This document shows positions 45,297 through 56,214 of a stretch of DNA of 64,000 bases, piece by piece (within the stretch, counting starts at the first letter, position 1; every line of letters starts with the position of its first letter). Both the position numbers and the translations under genes were made by a program. Source of the stretch: Acheta domesticus (taxonomy: Eukaryota; Arthropoda; Insecta; Orthoptera; Gryllidae); assembly GCA_031308135.1 (NCBI GenBank), contig JAHLJT010000631.1, positions 146,931,708-146,995,707 of the forward strand. Reading direction: 5' to 3'. A model generated the notes under the pieces. It had not been told where the DNA came from. It saw only the letters and a list, made by a program, of their open reading frames with translations, and searched no databases.

Positions 45297-46905
45297 CTTT
45301 CCCGTATACGTACGTATACACGGAGTGATATACGTAGTATAGGAAAGTTATGTAATGCTGCGCGAAAAAATGGCCAATTTTCGGCAGAAAAAATTAATTG
45401 CCGGGCCGTGAAAACGAATAAGTGGATAAAAACCAGTTGCTAAATTAAGAAAAAAAATCCCCTAACACGTGGTGTAGCCAGAAACCCTGTTTTCTAGGTC
45501 CTTGATGCCGAAAACCCAATTGAAAGGAAAACGTCCCTCTGTCCGTTCGTCTGTCTGTCCGTCTGTGCACACTGCTAGCGCCTAAACCATACGTATGATT
45601 TCTTCCAAAATGAATATTCCCAGGTCGATCTAATTTTAGTCAAAGTTTTGAGATTTTGAAAAGATTCTTCAAAATTTAGAGGTACTTTATATGAAGCCCC
45701 ACGGGGATTTTCAAAATTTTCTAAAAATCGGCTCCAAATTTTTTCTTTAAATTTCTTGTAAGAATAGAGGAAAATACACTTTTTAACATGGCATAGGTCC
45801 GATTTTCACGTACAGCTCTGAATTTTCGAAAATTGTGAAAGTTTGAATTTTTTCGGCGACTTTCTCCAACTACAAAATTGAAGATAGATTTTTTCTTCAA
45901 ATAAAATTTGTTCTGCATATTGAGTTCGTTAATATAGGTCGTGTAAATGTTTTTCAAAATTTTGGTAGTTTTCGTGCAATATTGCGTGCAATATGTGCAA
46001 TATTAAAAAATTACAAAAAAAAGATTTTCTCAAAAACGGCTCCAAATTTTTTCTTTAAACTTTTGGTAGGGATAGTAGTAAATGTGCTCTATCAATAACA
46101 TAAAAACCATATGTTTCTATCGGTTGGTTATTTTCAAAAATTAAAAAAAATTAAATTTTTTACTTGTCTCTCACGTATTTAATACTTACATTATCGGTTA
46201 TTTTTTTCACATTATTATATTTACGGGTATATATGCTTTAAATAATGTCAAGTAAAGTTTCTCGAAAACACTACTGTTTCCTGTGAAAAGTAGCTCAAAT
46301 TTCGGCATTTTCAGAAATGCTCAAACGCCATTTTGACGTATATGGCTGCAATTTTTTTCTTGAAACTTTTTTAACAGATAGTGATAATTACACTCTTTAA
46401 TATGACGTAAAGTTTATTTTTAGTTATATTATTTTTTTTCTCAAAAATTATATAAATATTAATTTTTTTGAAAGATCTCTCACATCTTTAATATGCACAT
46501 TATCCGCAATTTGTAAAGATTAAAATATTTGTCAGTGTAAGTGCTTCAAATAACTTCAAATAAAGTATTTTGAAAACTCAAACATTTTCAGTGAAAATGA
46601 GTATTCAATTTTCGCATTTTTGGTTGCGCTAAAACGCTATTTTCTCTTAAACGGCACATAATTTTTAAAGCAAAATGCCATTTTAACCTGGTTTTTGTGT
46701 TCTTTAATATTATAAAATTAATGTTTCCGTTCTACCATTAGGAAACCGAAAAATTATGAAAATGACAAAAAAATGTACTTTTGGTGGTGATAGATGACAG
46801 CTGGCAAAAAAGAGTTTGTGACAATTCCGAATAGCTAGCGAAGACCCAAGGAAATAGAAAACTAATACGGGAAAGCCTGTGCCATTATGTAGCACCACTA
46901 GTTAT
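45297..46905 (-). repeat. Long unassigned repeat family, copy D (reverse)
   Basis: The copy starts with the hairpin end ACTTTCCCGTATACG...CGTAGTATAGGAAAGT (45297-45350). It continues with ATGGCCAATTTTCGGCAGAA, ACGTGGTGTAGCCAGAA and a short GTCCGTCTG tract, then the modules, and ends AATAGCTAGCG...TGTAGCACCACTAG. It is uninterrupted, so it is the best reference copy of the 1.6-kb subtype. Its right end abuts the 3' end of a Penelope-like coding region. Confidence 0.85.
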
Positions 46906-48886
46906 AAATTTGATTCAGTTTCTGTAAGTCGTTTTTTGTATGCATGGTGGTGTTTAACTTTATATGCACCATTTTGGCTACTAATCTCTTTTCCATTTGT
47001 TTTTCGTGGTACAGAATTTTAACATTACTGAAACCGATAGGGTGGTTAAATTCTGCTCTGTGTTTAGTCAAAGAGGTATAAAATGCTGGGTATTAGTTAA
47101 TATCATAGGTATATTTGTATACTCGCTGTTGAAATACTGTTTAGTTTCCCCTACATACGTTAATTCACAATCATTACAAAGTAGATAGAGTAAATGTTGG
47201 ATTTATCTCCTATTTTCGTCCTATCTTTTTGTTTGTCATATGTTTTGCTGGTTTTGTTTATTGTAAAAGTCTATGACTACATTATGGTTTTTAAAATAGG
47301 CTTTAATTTTACAGTTTATTGGTTCATAGTTTAGTAGAGGCATTCTTACATTATTATTACTACCATCATTACCACTTCTAATGTTACTATTAATTATCCC
47401 TATTTTTTATTATGTGCTAGTCTTTTTTCAGAATATTTATCCATGAAAGGTACTGGATTGTGATTATTTCTTAATGTACTTTTTGCAATGCCTATGTTTT
47501 TCTCATCAAATTCCTGATTAGATAAATTTATTGCTGAATCAATTAGGTTATAAGCCATGGCTATTTTCTTATTAACGGGGTGTTTGGAGATGTAATTTAG
47601 AACTCTTCCTGAAGAAGTTGGTTTTTGATATTAGTCAGTTGTGACTTGGTTATGTTTGACTATTAGTTTGAGGTTTAGAAAACTGATTTCTCGGTGGCTA
47701 TCTTCTAATTCAGTGGTAAAAACTAATTTAGGGTGAAATTTATTGTGTATGTTTACCAAATTGTCAATATTATCCTGATGTACTCATGTTATAATGTCGT
47801 ACATGTATCTGTAATAAAACAAAATATGGAATTGGATTCGTGAAAAGCAAAAGACTTCAATTCTTTCCATTACTAGGTTTGCCAGTACTAAGGAGATGGG
47901 GGATCCCATTGCTAAACCAAAAATTTGTAAATAAATTTTATTATTAAAAGAGAAAGAATTATTGTTTAAAATAGCTTTTAATCCTATTAGAAATTGCTCT
48001 AAGGGGAGAGATGAGTGTTTGTTTATATCTTCCCAAAGCTCTTCGATGATGTCATCAAGCAAATCTATAGGGGAATTGGTGTAGAGATGAGTGTTTGTTT
48101 ATATCTTCCCAAAGCTCTTCGATGATGTCATCAAGCAAATCTATAGGGGAATTGGTGTAAAAAGATTCGACATTCAAGGGACAAAGAATATATCCATGAG
48201 GTATGGTTGTTGAGTCAATGTTAGCTTTAAATTGTAGATTGCTTGTTATATGACTGGTTCTCTTCCCTGTAATTTTATTTAAAACTCTTTGATAGAATTT
48301 ACCAAGTTTCTAAGAGGTGCTGTTTATGCCAGATTCTATGGGTCTCATACTAAGCTATTGTTTATGAATTTTAGGTAAAGTTTATACACTGAATTAGGTA
48401 TAACACCATTGTGACAATTTAGTGAGATTTTCTTGTTATTGGATATATACTGTTCTTTGTACCATTCATTAATTATAGAGTGATGTTCTGTAGAATTTTA
48501 GTATTGTTATTTGTCCCCAAGGACAGATTTATAAGTATTGGCATCATTTAGTAATTTTAAACTATTATTGATGTAATCTTGTTTATCCATAATGACTGCG
48601 ACCGCTCCCTTATCTGCTGTAGTAAGAAATAAATAAGGGTTGTTCTTTAAAAAGTTCTTTGTTTTCCTATAAAGACTAATTACGAATTTGTCTAAACCAT
48701 TAAGTTTATGATTTTTAAGAGAATTGTTCAAAATATTGCATATTTGACCCCTCAGCTTATCCCTATGTTCAGAATGTACTGATCCCAGACCATTTTCTAC
48801 ATCACATATATAATTGACTATTGGAATGTCCTTGTTAACTGGGGGTAAACCAAATTTAGGTCCTAAGCTTAAATTTCTTGTCCTTC
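46906..48886 (-). pseudogene. Penelope-like element (RT plus GIY-YIG), truncated
   Basis: Minus strand, 5' to 3': FLTTADKGAVAVIMDKQDYI (48.6 kb, the N-terminal signature), then SFYTNSPIDLLDDIIEELW, IYLQIFGLAMGSPIS (motif of the fingers-palm) and VLANLVMERIE. RYMYDIIT stands where RYVDDI is expected, so one catalytic Asp is lost. A GIY-YIG-like segment CNDCELTYVGETKQ follows near 47150, with FNHPIGFSNVKIL and EKQMEKRLVAKMVHIKLN after a frameshift. These are hallmarks of Penelope-like retroelements. Stops, frameshifts and a 76-bp duplication make it non-functional. Confidence 0.85.
48008..48159. repeat. 76-bp tandem duplication inside the Penelope-like RT
   Basis: The sequence GAGATGAGTGTTTGTTTATA and the following bases through GGAATTGGTGTA occur twice in immediate succession with no difference that I see (48008-48083, 48084-48159). 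As 76 is not a multiple of three it shifts the frame. Confidence 0.93.
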
Positions 48887-48951
48887 CAACCTTCCATCTT
48901 CAACTATATACATACATGGATCAACGGGATACAAAACATCAAAACTAACAA

Positions 48952-49000
<49 letters not shown>

Positions 49001-49015
49001 ATTAATATTATTATT
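48952..49015. repeat. (ATT)n array at a Jockey/Penelope junction
   Basis: About 21 ATT units, with two (AAT)(ATT) variants at the right edge, separate the Jockey-type coding remnant from the Penelope-like fragment. Confidence 0.93.
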
Positions 49016-51690
49016 CCAAGTTGAATTTAAAGGAAACGTTTCTTGAAAATTTTCAGCCATTATTTCACATTTTTCTTTTGTCGTTGTTGCTTTTTTATCT
49101 AATTTCCTTAACTCTGGTATAATTGTTGGTTCTTTCAATATTTGTTTTGTAACATATCTTAAATTGTCTTTAGGGTTTATTTTTTAATGTGATTTTTACA
49201 TTGTTGGATTCTTTGTTCTTCTAGTGCGATTTTCAATTGACATGTTAGTTTATTTAGCACTTTCTTTAAATCTGGGCTTCTGGATTTTTGCAATTGCCAT
49301 CATATTCTGTGTTTCTTTTGAATTAATTTTTCGATGTTAATAGGTATGTTTTGCTGTATTAATTTAGGTTTATGATTAGTATTAGTATTTGCCTCTTTTG
49401 CTGTGTATTGGATAATTTTAATGAGGGTATCTACAGCAAAATTAATCTCTTCTTTATTTTTCATGAATCGGTTTGTGGGAAGGGCGTTATCAACATTTGT
49501 TTGGAATTTTATCTAATTTATGTTTTTTTGTATCTATACTACGGGGCAATTCTGTTTTAAAATTACTCATATCTGAAGTGAGTATTAGAGGACAATGATC
49601 AGAGTCTAATTCAGGTAAATATTGAACATAGAGAATATGAGTAAGATTTTTAATGATGACAATGTCTAAGATATCTGGTTGGGCGTTACGTTTTTTTCGG
49701 GTAGTGAGTAGGATTTGTTGGTGCTATGATTTGGAAGTTTAAATTTGTTGATGCTTTTAGTAACTTTCTTCCATTTGGAGTATTCACTTTACATCCCCAG
49801 TTGATATGTTTGCTATTTAGCTCACTTATTAAAATGTTAGGTTCTGAACTGTGCAATATTTGCTTTAATTCATTTATTTTGATTTGTTATTTTAGGTACT
49901 TTATATGCTGATATTATAGTTAGGTATTCATTTCCTAAGGTTATTTTCACTGCAATCAGTTTAAGATCATTCAATTTTGGGATAGAAATTAATTAGTGGT
50001 CTAGTTTCTTTTTGATTATGGTATTTACTCCTCCTGCTGCATGTTGACATATTCTGTCTTCTCTGTAGCAAATATATCCAGGTATTTTAAATGTTTGTCA
50101 TGGTACAAAGTGTGTTTCTGTTATGCATGCTATTGTTATTGAGTGATTTTTTAGGAAGTGAATAAGTTTGTTTCTTTTATTTAATAAGCCATTTGCATTC
50201 CAATTTAGGTGTGTTATTGATTTTAAGTTGGGCTGCTTATCCATTTCTTATTATATTTGATTTGATATTTGTTTTGGATTTTTGGAATTACTGTTGCTAT
50301 TATTTGATTAATTATTGTTGGTAACATCTGCATTAAGGTTTGTCTTATGTTTGACTGAATATTATTTTGTGTAACTGTTTGAGCATATGTGGGTGTGGGT
50401 ATGTTTTGTCTGTTATTAAATGCCATTGGTGTGTGTAATGGATTCTGATTTATATGTGTTTTTTGTGGATATGTTTGTGAGTGAGTTTTATTTTCATAAA
50501 TAATTTGTGATTGTAGAGTTTGATATTGGTTATTGGTTTAGGATTGTTGTTGGATTTTCTTTCTTTTTGGGAAATATTTACATTGATTTGAAGTAGCCAT
50601 ATGGTTTTCTTTACATAGAGTACAAATTGGGGGTGGTGGGATTGTTGATAGTAATAATTTACATCAATAATAATTTTGATTGTTGATAATAATAATTTTT
50701 TGTCCAATGAGCTTCTGTGCAGTGTCCACACTTTGAGGCTATTGTGCAATAATTTTTTGTGTGTCCATAATTGAAACATTTTTATATTGAGGTGGACCTA
50801 GGGGTTTTCTTCTTAATTCTACCTTCTCAATACAATGAAGTAATTTATCTAGTTTAAATATTTCTTTTCCTTCCATTGAACTTGATAGTTCTAATGCAAC
50901 TACTCTGGAGGGTATTTGTTCTCAGTTGCTTAGTCTAGTTACCTTTTCTATGGGATAATTTACGTTTGCTAATTCATTATTAATCTCTTCCTCAGTCGGT
51001 ACTTTTTTTATTACAACTGATACGTTTTTCTGATTGTATACAGTATGTGTAATAAGAGACATTATTTTCATCACAATATTTTCTAACATTACGATATTCA
51101 GTAACGTTTTTAGAAATATTTTTACCGAATCTTCTGAGGTTTTAAGCGTAAATCTATTCCCTATTACTTGTGTTAGTTCTATCGTTAGAAGTGTTATGTT
51201 TCTTGCGTTTCTAATGCATATGGGAGGTATTTTTACATTTTCTGGTGGTGGTTCTGTATTATTTACATTGTCATTTGGTTCTTTTATGGTTTCTAAGATT
51301 GAGTATTTATTTGTTAAAGGTCTTTTGTTGCACTATTATTTAGCATTTTACGCTTTGCGCCACTATAGTCACTTACTTTTGTGGGTCCCCTGTTTTGTCA
51401 TCTAATGATGTGCACTTGTTGATTTATGTTGTTCACTGGTGTTTTCTGCTGAAGTATATTCTGCAGGTTTCTGATGGATTTTGGGTGTTCGTGTACGTTC
51501 CACAAGTGCTTGTGGAACATATTGAGCTGCTGCCTCCTCGCTGTTTGTTGCATCTGACAGAGAATGTTGGAGCTGTTGTTGTAGTATTTGGTTTTGTTGC
51601 TCTAATTTTTGAAGATGTCCTTGTAGCATATAATTTTAATGCAGTATATGTAGGTATTGCTGCTGAAGATTTTCCATTTGGTTTTCGTGG
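49016..51690 (-). pseudogene. Jockey-clade LINE, gag and APE endonuclease
   Basis: Minus strand, 5' to 3': a Gln-rich start (about 51629: MLQGHLQKLEQQNQILQQQL), then gag blocks VVIKKVPTEEEINNELANV, RVVALELSSSMEGKEIFKLD and LHCIEKVELRRKPLGPPQ. Zinc-knuckle remnants follow (KCFNYGHTKNYC, about 50.75 kb). The endonuclease begins near 50.2 kb and keeps ILISELNSKHINWGCKVNT and ELDSDHCPLILT, the latter holding the conserved SDH. The linker RKLDKKATTTKEKCEIMAENF marks the passage towards RT, and then the sequence stops at the ATT array. Many frameshifts. RT sequence of the same clade lies at 41.9-42.9 kb. Confidence 0.82.
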
Positions 51691-52860
51691 GTGAATTGCG
51701 AATTTGCAAGAGTTGTATACGAGTAACTTGAAGTTTCATTGTATAGTAATTCTATGTAACTGCTAAAATGTCCCCGTGTTAGCACATTTTGGTCGGCGCG
51801 GACAAGTTCCTGCGACTTCCGCCCACCTGGGCGCTCTTTGTGGTACTCCCGCCAAATTATGGGAGTTCCATGCTACACCAGTGTGTTATGGGGGCGCCAA
51901 CTCCAAAGTTCGCGCGTCCCACTAAAAAAATATTAATCATTGTTTCCCCGCGCCTCTACGCATGGGGCGGTTTCCACCACCGCCCGGCCAGGTTGCAACC
52001 AGCTACCCTCGCCGCCGACACCGATGACGTCACGTCGACATCACCACCGTCACCGCCGCTGCCACCACCACCACCACCGCCGTCGCCGCCCGTATCTCCC
52101 CCCGCCTCCGTCCGCCCCTCATCCGGCTGGCCGGCTGGCCGCCCTCTGCGCCCCGCCCGGGGTAATACTCGGGGCGGGCCAGAGCGGGGCGGTTGGCGGG
52201 AGTGAACGCTGGTGGAGTTGGGCCAAGGCGGAAGGGGCTGTGCGGGACTTGAGCGTGAAGCATTCACGTCGGTGAAAGGCATTTCTTTCTATCTGCATTA
52301 AGACCCTCTACTAGACAGCTGTGTAATTAGGGGGAGCTGTGGTGCTGTGAGAGTGGTCTGGTTTGGAAAATCCAGCCATGTGTGCCTCGTAACCTTCAAT
52401 ACATTCTACAATGTTTACATTAATTTGGTTTTTCTTGCTGTGCTAGTCAGGTAGCACCGCTTAGTCAGTGAGTGCCTTTCATTTTGTGTTTTCATTGCAT
52501 TGCAAGAGTTTTGTGAAATTGTTAGTTTTTTTGTATTCTTTGACACCCCGTAAGTGCACATTTTCTGATAACATTTTAGATATTTCACTGTCTTATTTGG
52601 TTGAATTGTTTATTCTAATAGTTACTACATTTAGTTCTGTATTGTCACGAAACTGGAGATACATCCACTTTAAGAATTTGTCTATGTGACGGTGCACTTG
52701 CCTTGAAATATAATCGTTCGTATTATAGTTTCACCGCAATGCGGCAAAACGGTCGTGGACTCCGCCTAAGCAGAATCGATCGCAGAAGCACTGATAATAC
52801 TGACTCAGGCACTGATAACAGCGCAACTCGGATCTAGGTTACGTCCGTCCCGCTTGCCGG
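51691..52860. other. GC-rich stretch and unassigned DNA
   Basis: About 51930-52250 is strongly GC- and CG-rich (CCGCCGTCACC-type triplet repeats and CCCGCCCGGGG). Long frames on both strands are Pro/His/Gly low-complexity. It lies upstream of the Jockey gag on the same strand, so part could be the LINE 5' region, but that is a guess. The remaining 52250-52860 shows nothing. Confidence 0.4.
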
Positions 52861-53484
52861 TTGAGAGCAGACAAAGAAATAATTAAGGAAATATTCCTCT
52901 CCTCCTTACTTTCATTCCCCACACTCTTTTCTCCTCTTTTATCCCTCCTCTCTTCCTCCCCCTCTATCTTTTTTCTCCACTCTCATTTTACCCACTCTCT
53001 CTTTCTTTTCAATCTGTCTCTCTTTTCCCGCTCTGCGTCCCCTTTCTCTCCCTCAGCAACATCTTTGTCCCCCTCAGCGTCCCCTTTCTCCCCCTCAACG
53101 TTTCATTTCTCCCTCTCTGCGTCTCTTTTCTCCCCCTCTGCGTCTCTTTTTTTCCCCCTCTGCATCTCTTTTCTCCCCCTCTGCGTCTCTTTTCTCCCCT
53201 TCTGCGTCTCTATTCTTCCCCTCTGCGTCTCTTCTTCCCCTCTGCATCTCTTCTTCCTCTCTGTCTCTCTTCTTCCCCTCTGTGTCACTTCTTCCCCCCT
53301 GTGCCTCTTCTTCCCCTCTGTTTCTTTTCCCCCACTCTCTGGCTCTTTTTTCCCGCTCTATGTTTTCCCTCTCTCTACTTCCTCCTCTATTTCTCCCCTA
53401 TTTCCCTCTTTTTTCCTTCCTCCCCATTTCCTCTCTCTCTATTTTCCTTCTCTTTCACTATTTCTCACTCTTTCTCTAAAGTTC
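52861..53484 (-). mobile_element. Helitron-like polypyrimidine fragment
   Basis: The left edge GAGCAGACAAAGAAATAATTAAGGAAATA resembles the inner side of the Helitron 3' end at 10.9 kb (GCAGAAGAAATAATAGAGGAAATA), and a long C/T tract follows as there. Words such as CCCTCTGCGTCTCTTTTCT recur at 18-25 bp spacing between 53090 and 53330. The terminal CTAG is missing. The 209-residue frame over it is Ser/Leu/Pro/Phe low-complexity. Confidence 0.5.
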
Positions 53485-53601
53485 TCGTAAGTACGTAAGT
53501 ACTATTCGTACGCACGTACGTACTTATAGTATAGGGAAAGTTATGTAATCCTGCGTGAAAAAACGGCGCATTTTCGGCAGAAGAACTATTACAGAGCCCG
53601 G

Positions 53602-56214
53602 GCAGGCGCGGATCCAAGGGGGGGAGGTCACGGGAGTCATGTCCCCCCCAATGATGAACCGTCAAAATTTTGTGAGAAACTTCAACATATCTAAAAAAAA
53701 CGATAACCTTTCCTGTGACCCTACAGAATCGGGACTGGCCGAGACATTTTCAGATATTTTCAAACAATTCTAGAAATTTCTAAAAATTTAGCAGCGCTAA
53801 AACTAATGAATGTATATAGAATTTGGAATTTAATTTGTATAAAAACATACTTCATCAAGATCATACAAGATCACTTTAAAAATATTTTTAATACGAAGAA
53901 ATATATCTAAACAAGTAACATATCTAAAGTCGGAATCAAATACATTGCGCGTTACTACTGTCGCTAACTTAATGTGAATATTTGTCACTAATTGAACCAG
54001 AGAATTGTGCGAGAAATGGATGTCAACACATGGACTCATCTTAAAAGTCACAATTGTTATTCAAAGGGAATAGAACTAGCTAAACTCCGTAATAATAATG
54101 GTATGAATATAAAATTGGCAACAATCTTGCTTTCAGGTGTTTGTTAAAATTCAGTTTCGAATATACAATCCAATTCAGTATCGGAAATCCTATCAAACTC
54201 AATGTTTATTTAACCTTAAAATGCTTAAACTAATCTGTAACTGCGAACCTAATTTGATCATTGAATTCTTATGTCGGTTCTGGTTTTGTAAGCACGGAAG
54301 TTGAGGCTATCAACAGGGGTTAGTGGTAAAGATTAGTCGAAAAGATTTAGTGTTAGAGAATTTTAGTTTGGCTGATGAGCGAGGATAGTGTCTGACGCCT
54401 AAAATACAGTGGCGAAGCTAGAGTCATGCAATTGGGTATTCTGAAAATCTTATCTTACATATTTTGTAAATTAGCTCCATTCATCATTTTTTTATTCAAC
54501 AAAAACATCGATAATGTGTTCTTCAAAGCTTTCGTTTCTGCACAGTTAATTTCCCACGGAATATCTCAAAAACATCTTAACTCTTCAATGTAATCGTATT
54601 CCTTTCACATAATACTGCATATAAAGGGGAAGTTACTTTGGGTTGTACAAACCGAACCGTCTCTTGATATTTTTACTGTACCAACTTGTCTAACAAATAC
54701 TTCAGAAAACAAACTGCAAGCATGTATTCTGCATTATTAATGTAAACATTTGTCAGTTCATTTCGAAGCTGCTCACTGTCAAGGAATCGATATTGTTTTA
54801 TTAGGAAAGGAAACTTTTCTGAACGAAAGGACGCATGTAGGTGGAAAACTGCTTTTTGTCCAGAAATTCAATAAAATGAAAGTTGTCAAAATATTGAAAC
54901 ATATAGTCCATCTGAGTCACTATTGTATCAATAATTTTAAAAGATACAATTTTGTATCTTTCTGCAATTGAAAGGGAGATAGAGTACGCTCTCTTTTGCG
55001 CGTGCGCGGCAGAGCAAGCCGGTGTCTATCCACTGGTAGACTCCTCGCTCAGCTCAGCGTAGGCGGAGAAAAGAAGTCGAACACATTTAATTTTCTTCAA
55101 CGATTCACTAAAAAACATATTGAAAAATGGTACACAACGACAGAATTTATTGAAAAAAATTCGGTATTACAAGGCTCCCAGATTACCCTTCATCTTCGCC
55201 ACTGCTAAAAGACCTTATTTGAATATTTTGCTGTCACTGAGTCCGAATCCGGCTAGAGAATTTTAGTTCGGCTATTGAGCGAGAATAGGGTCTGACGCCT
55301 AAAATATCTTATTTGAAAGTTTAGCTGTCGCTGAGTCCGAATCCATTATCAAAAGTATCTTTTGACAGCACTCATTCTTGATGAACAGTATTGCAATGAT
55401 GATACTTTATTTGGGTTTTAATTAAACAAAGCACTAATGCAAAAAGAATCAGATCAGTTAATTGAAAAATATTAACTGTTGCATTAAATTAAATTTATTA
55501 GATTATTATTTATTATTTTGCATGTCTCGGTGTAGTAGTCGCCAAACTTATAATGAAGTTTACAACATTGTAATAGAAGAATCGCCATTCAAGGAGATTC
55601 AAATATGGTGCAAATTTATTAATCTACGAAAGAGCAATATAAAGGAAAATTTAAAATGAGAAAAATAATTGTGAGGAAAAATAAAAGTATAATTTAGTTT
55701 ATTATAGGCATGCATTATTACTTGTAATAATTTATTAAAATATACTTTTTTCATTACACACATGTACATGTCTCTCTTATACGTTTCTTCACAAATTTTT
55801 TATATTGCATCAAATGAAAGTTATTTTGATAACTTGAAATTTATTGTTGATAAATTTATAAATTTTCATTTTTTTAAAAACAAATGTACCGAATAAAATC
55901 GACATATTTCTGTAGGCAGAATTCAAATCTGCAACAAAAATTGGAGGTTACCAGTTAAAATTCCAAAGTTACCCCCGCCTTACTCCCAGCGGATATGGTG
56001 AGGATTGTAACAATTGTAACCTGCTTGATATCTGATATGTGATTACTGGTATATTGAATTTCTAATATATTTATAGTAGAATAAAGTCAATCTGATATAC
56101 GAATAACATACATCAAATTTGTTATTACATTCGGTATCCTCCTCCCTTTCCGAAATAAATGCACTTCAGTCTTAACCTGACCCCTCCCAAAAGAGAAGTC
56201 CGGATCCGCGCATG
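53602..56214. mobile_element. 2.6-kb non-autonomous hAT-type element with 8-bp target duplication
   Basis: The left end CAGGCGCGGATCC (53602-53614) and right end GGATCCGCGCATG (56202-56214) are 13-bp inverted repeats with one mismatch. The flanks AGCCCGGG and AGCCCTGG are 8-bp duplications with one mismatch. The repeat copies B and E agree across the closed junction (ACAGAGCCCTGGTAACG; B has ACAGGGCCCTGGTAACG). The 8-bp duplication and CAG...GCGGATCC ends fit hAT elements. I could not find a transposase, so it is non-autonomous or heavily decayed. A 52-bp segment is duplicated inside. Confidence 0.87.
54355..55306. repeat. Internal direct duplication in the hAT-type element
   Basis: AGAGAATTTTAGTTTGGCT...CTGACGCCTAAAATA at 54355-54406 recurs with few changes at 55255-55306. 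Around the second copy, TTTGCTGTCACTGAGTCCG (about 55226) recurs at about 55320. This shows local rearrangement after insertion or a composite element. Confidence 0.8.

Noticed and set aside
48869..49138. Protein with a poly-Asn stretch
   Set aside because: The Asn run is a translated AAT microsatellite that joins a Jockey remnant to other DNA.
52861..53490. 209-residue plus-strand reading frame
   Set aside because: It translates a polypyrimidine tract into Ser/Leu/Pro/Phe repeats with no stop chance; low complexity, inside a Helitron-like fragment.
53594..53601. 6-bp GAGCCC as target duplication of the hAT-type element
   Set aside because: Shifting the boundary to place CAG at both termini gives an 8-bp duplication with one mismatch, which fits hAT better.
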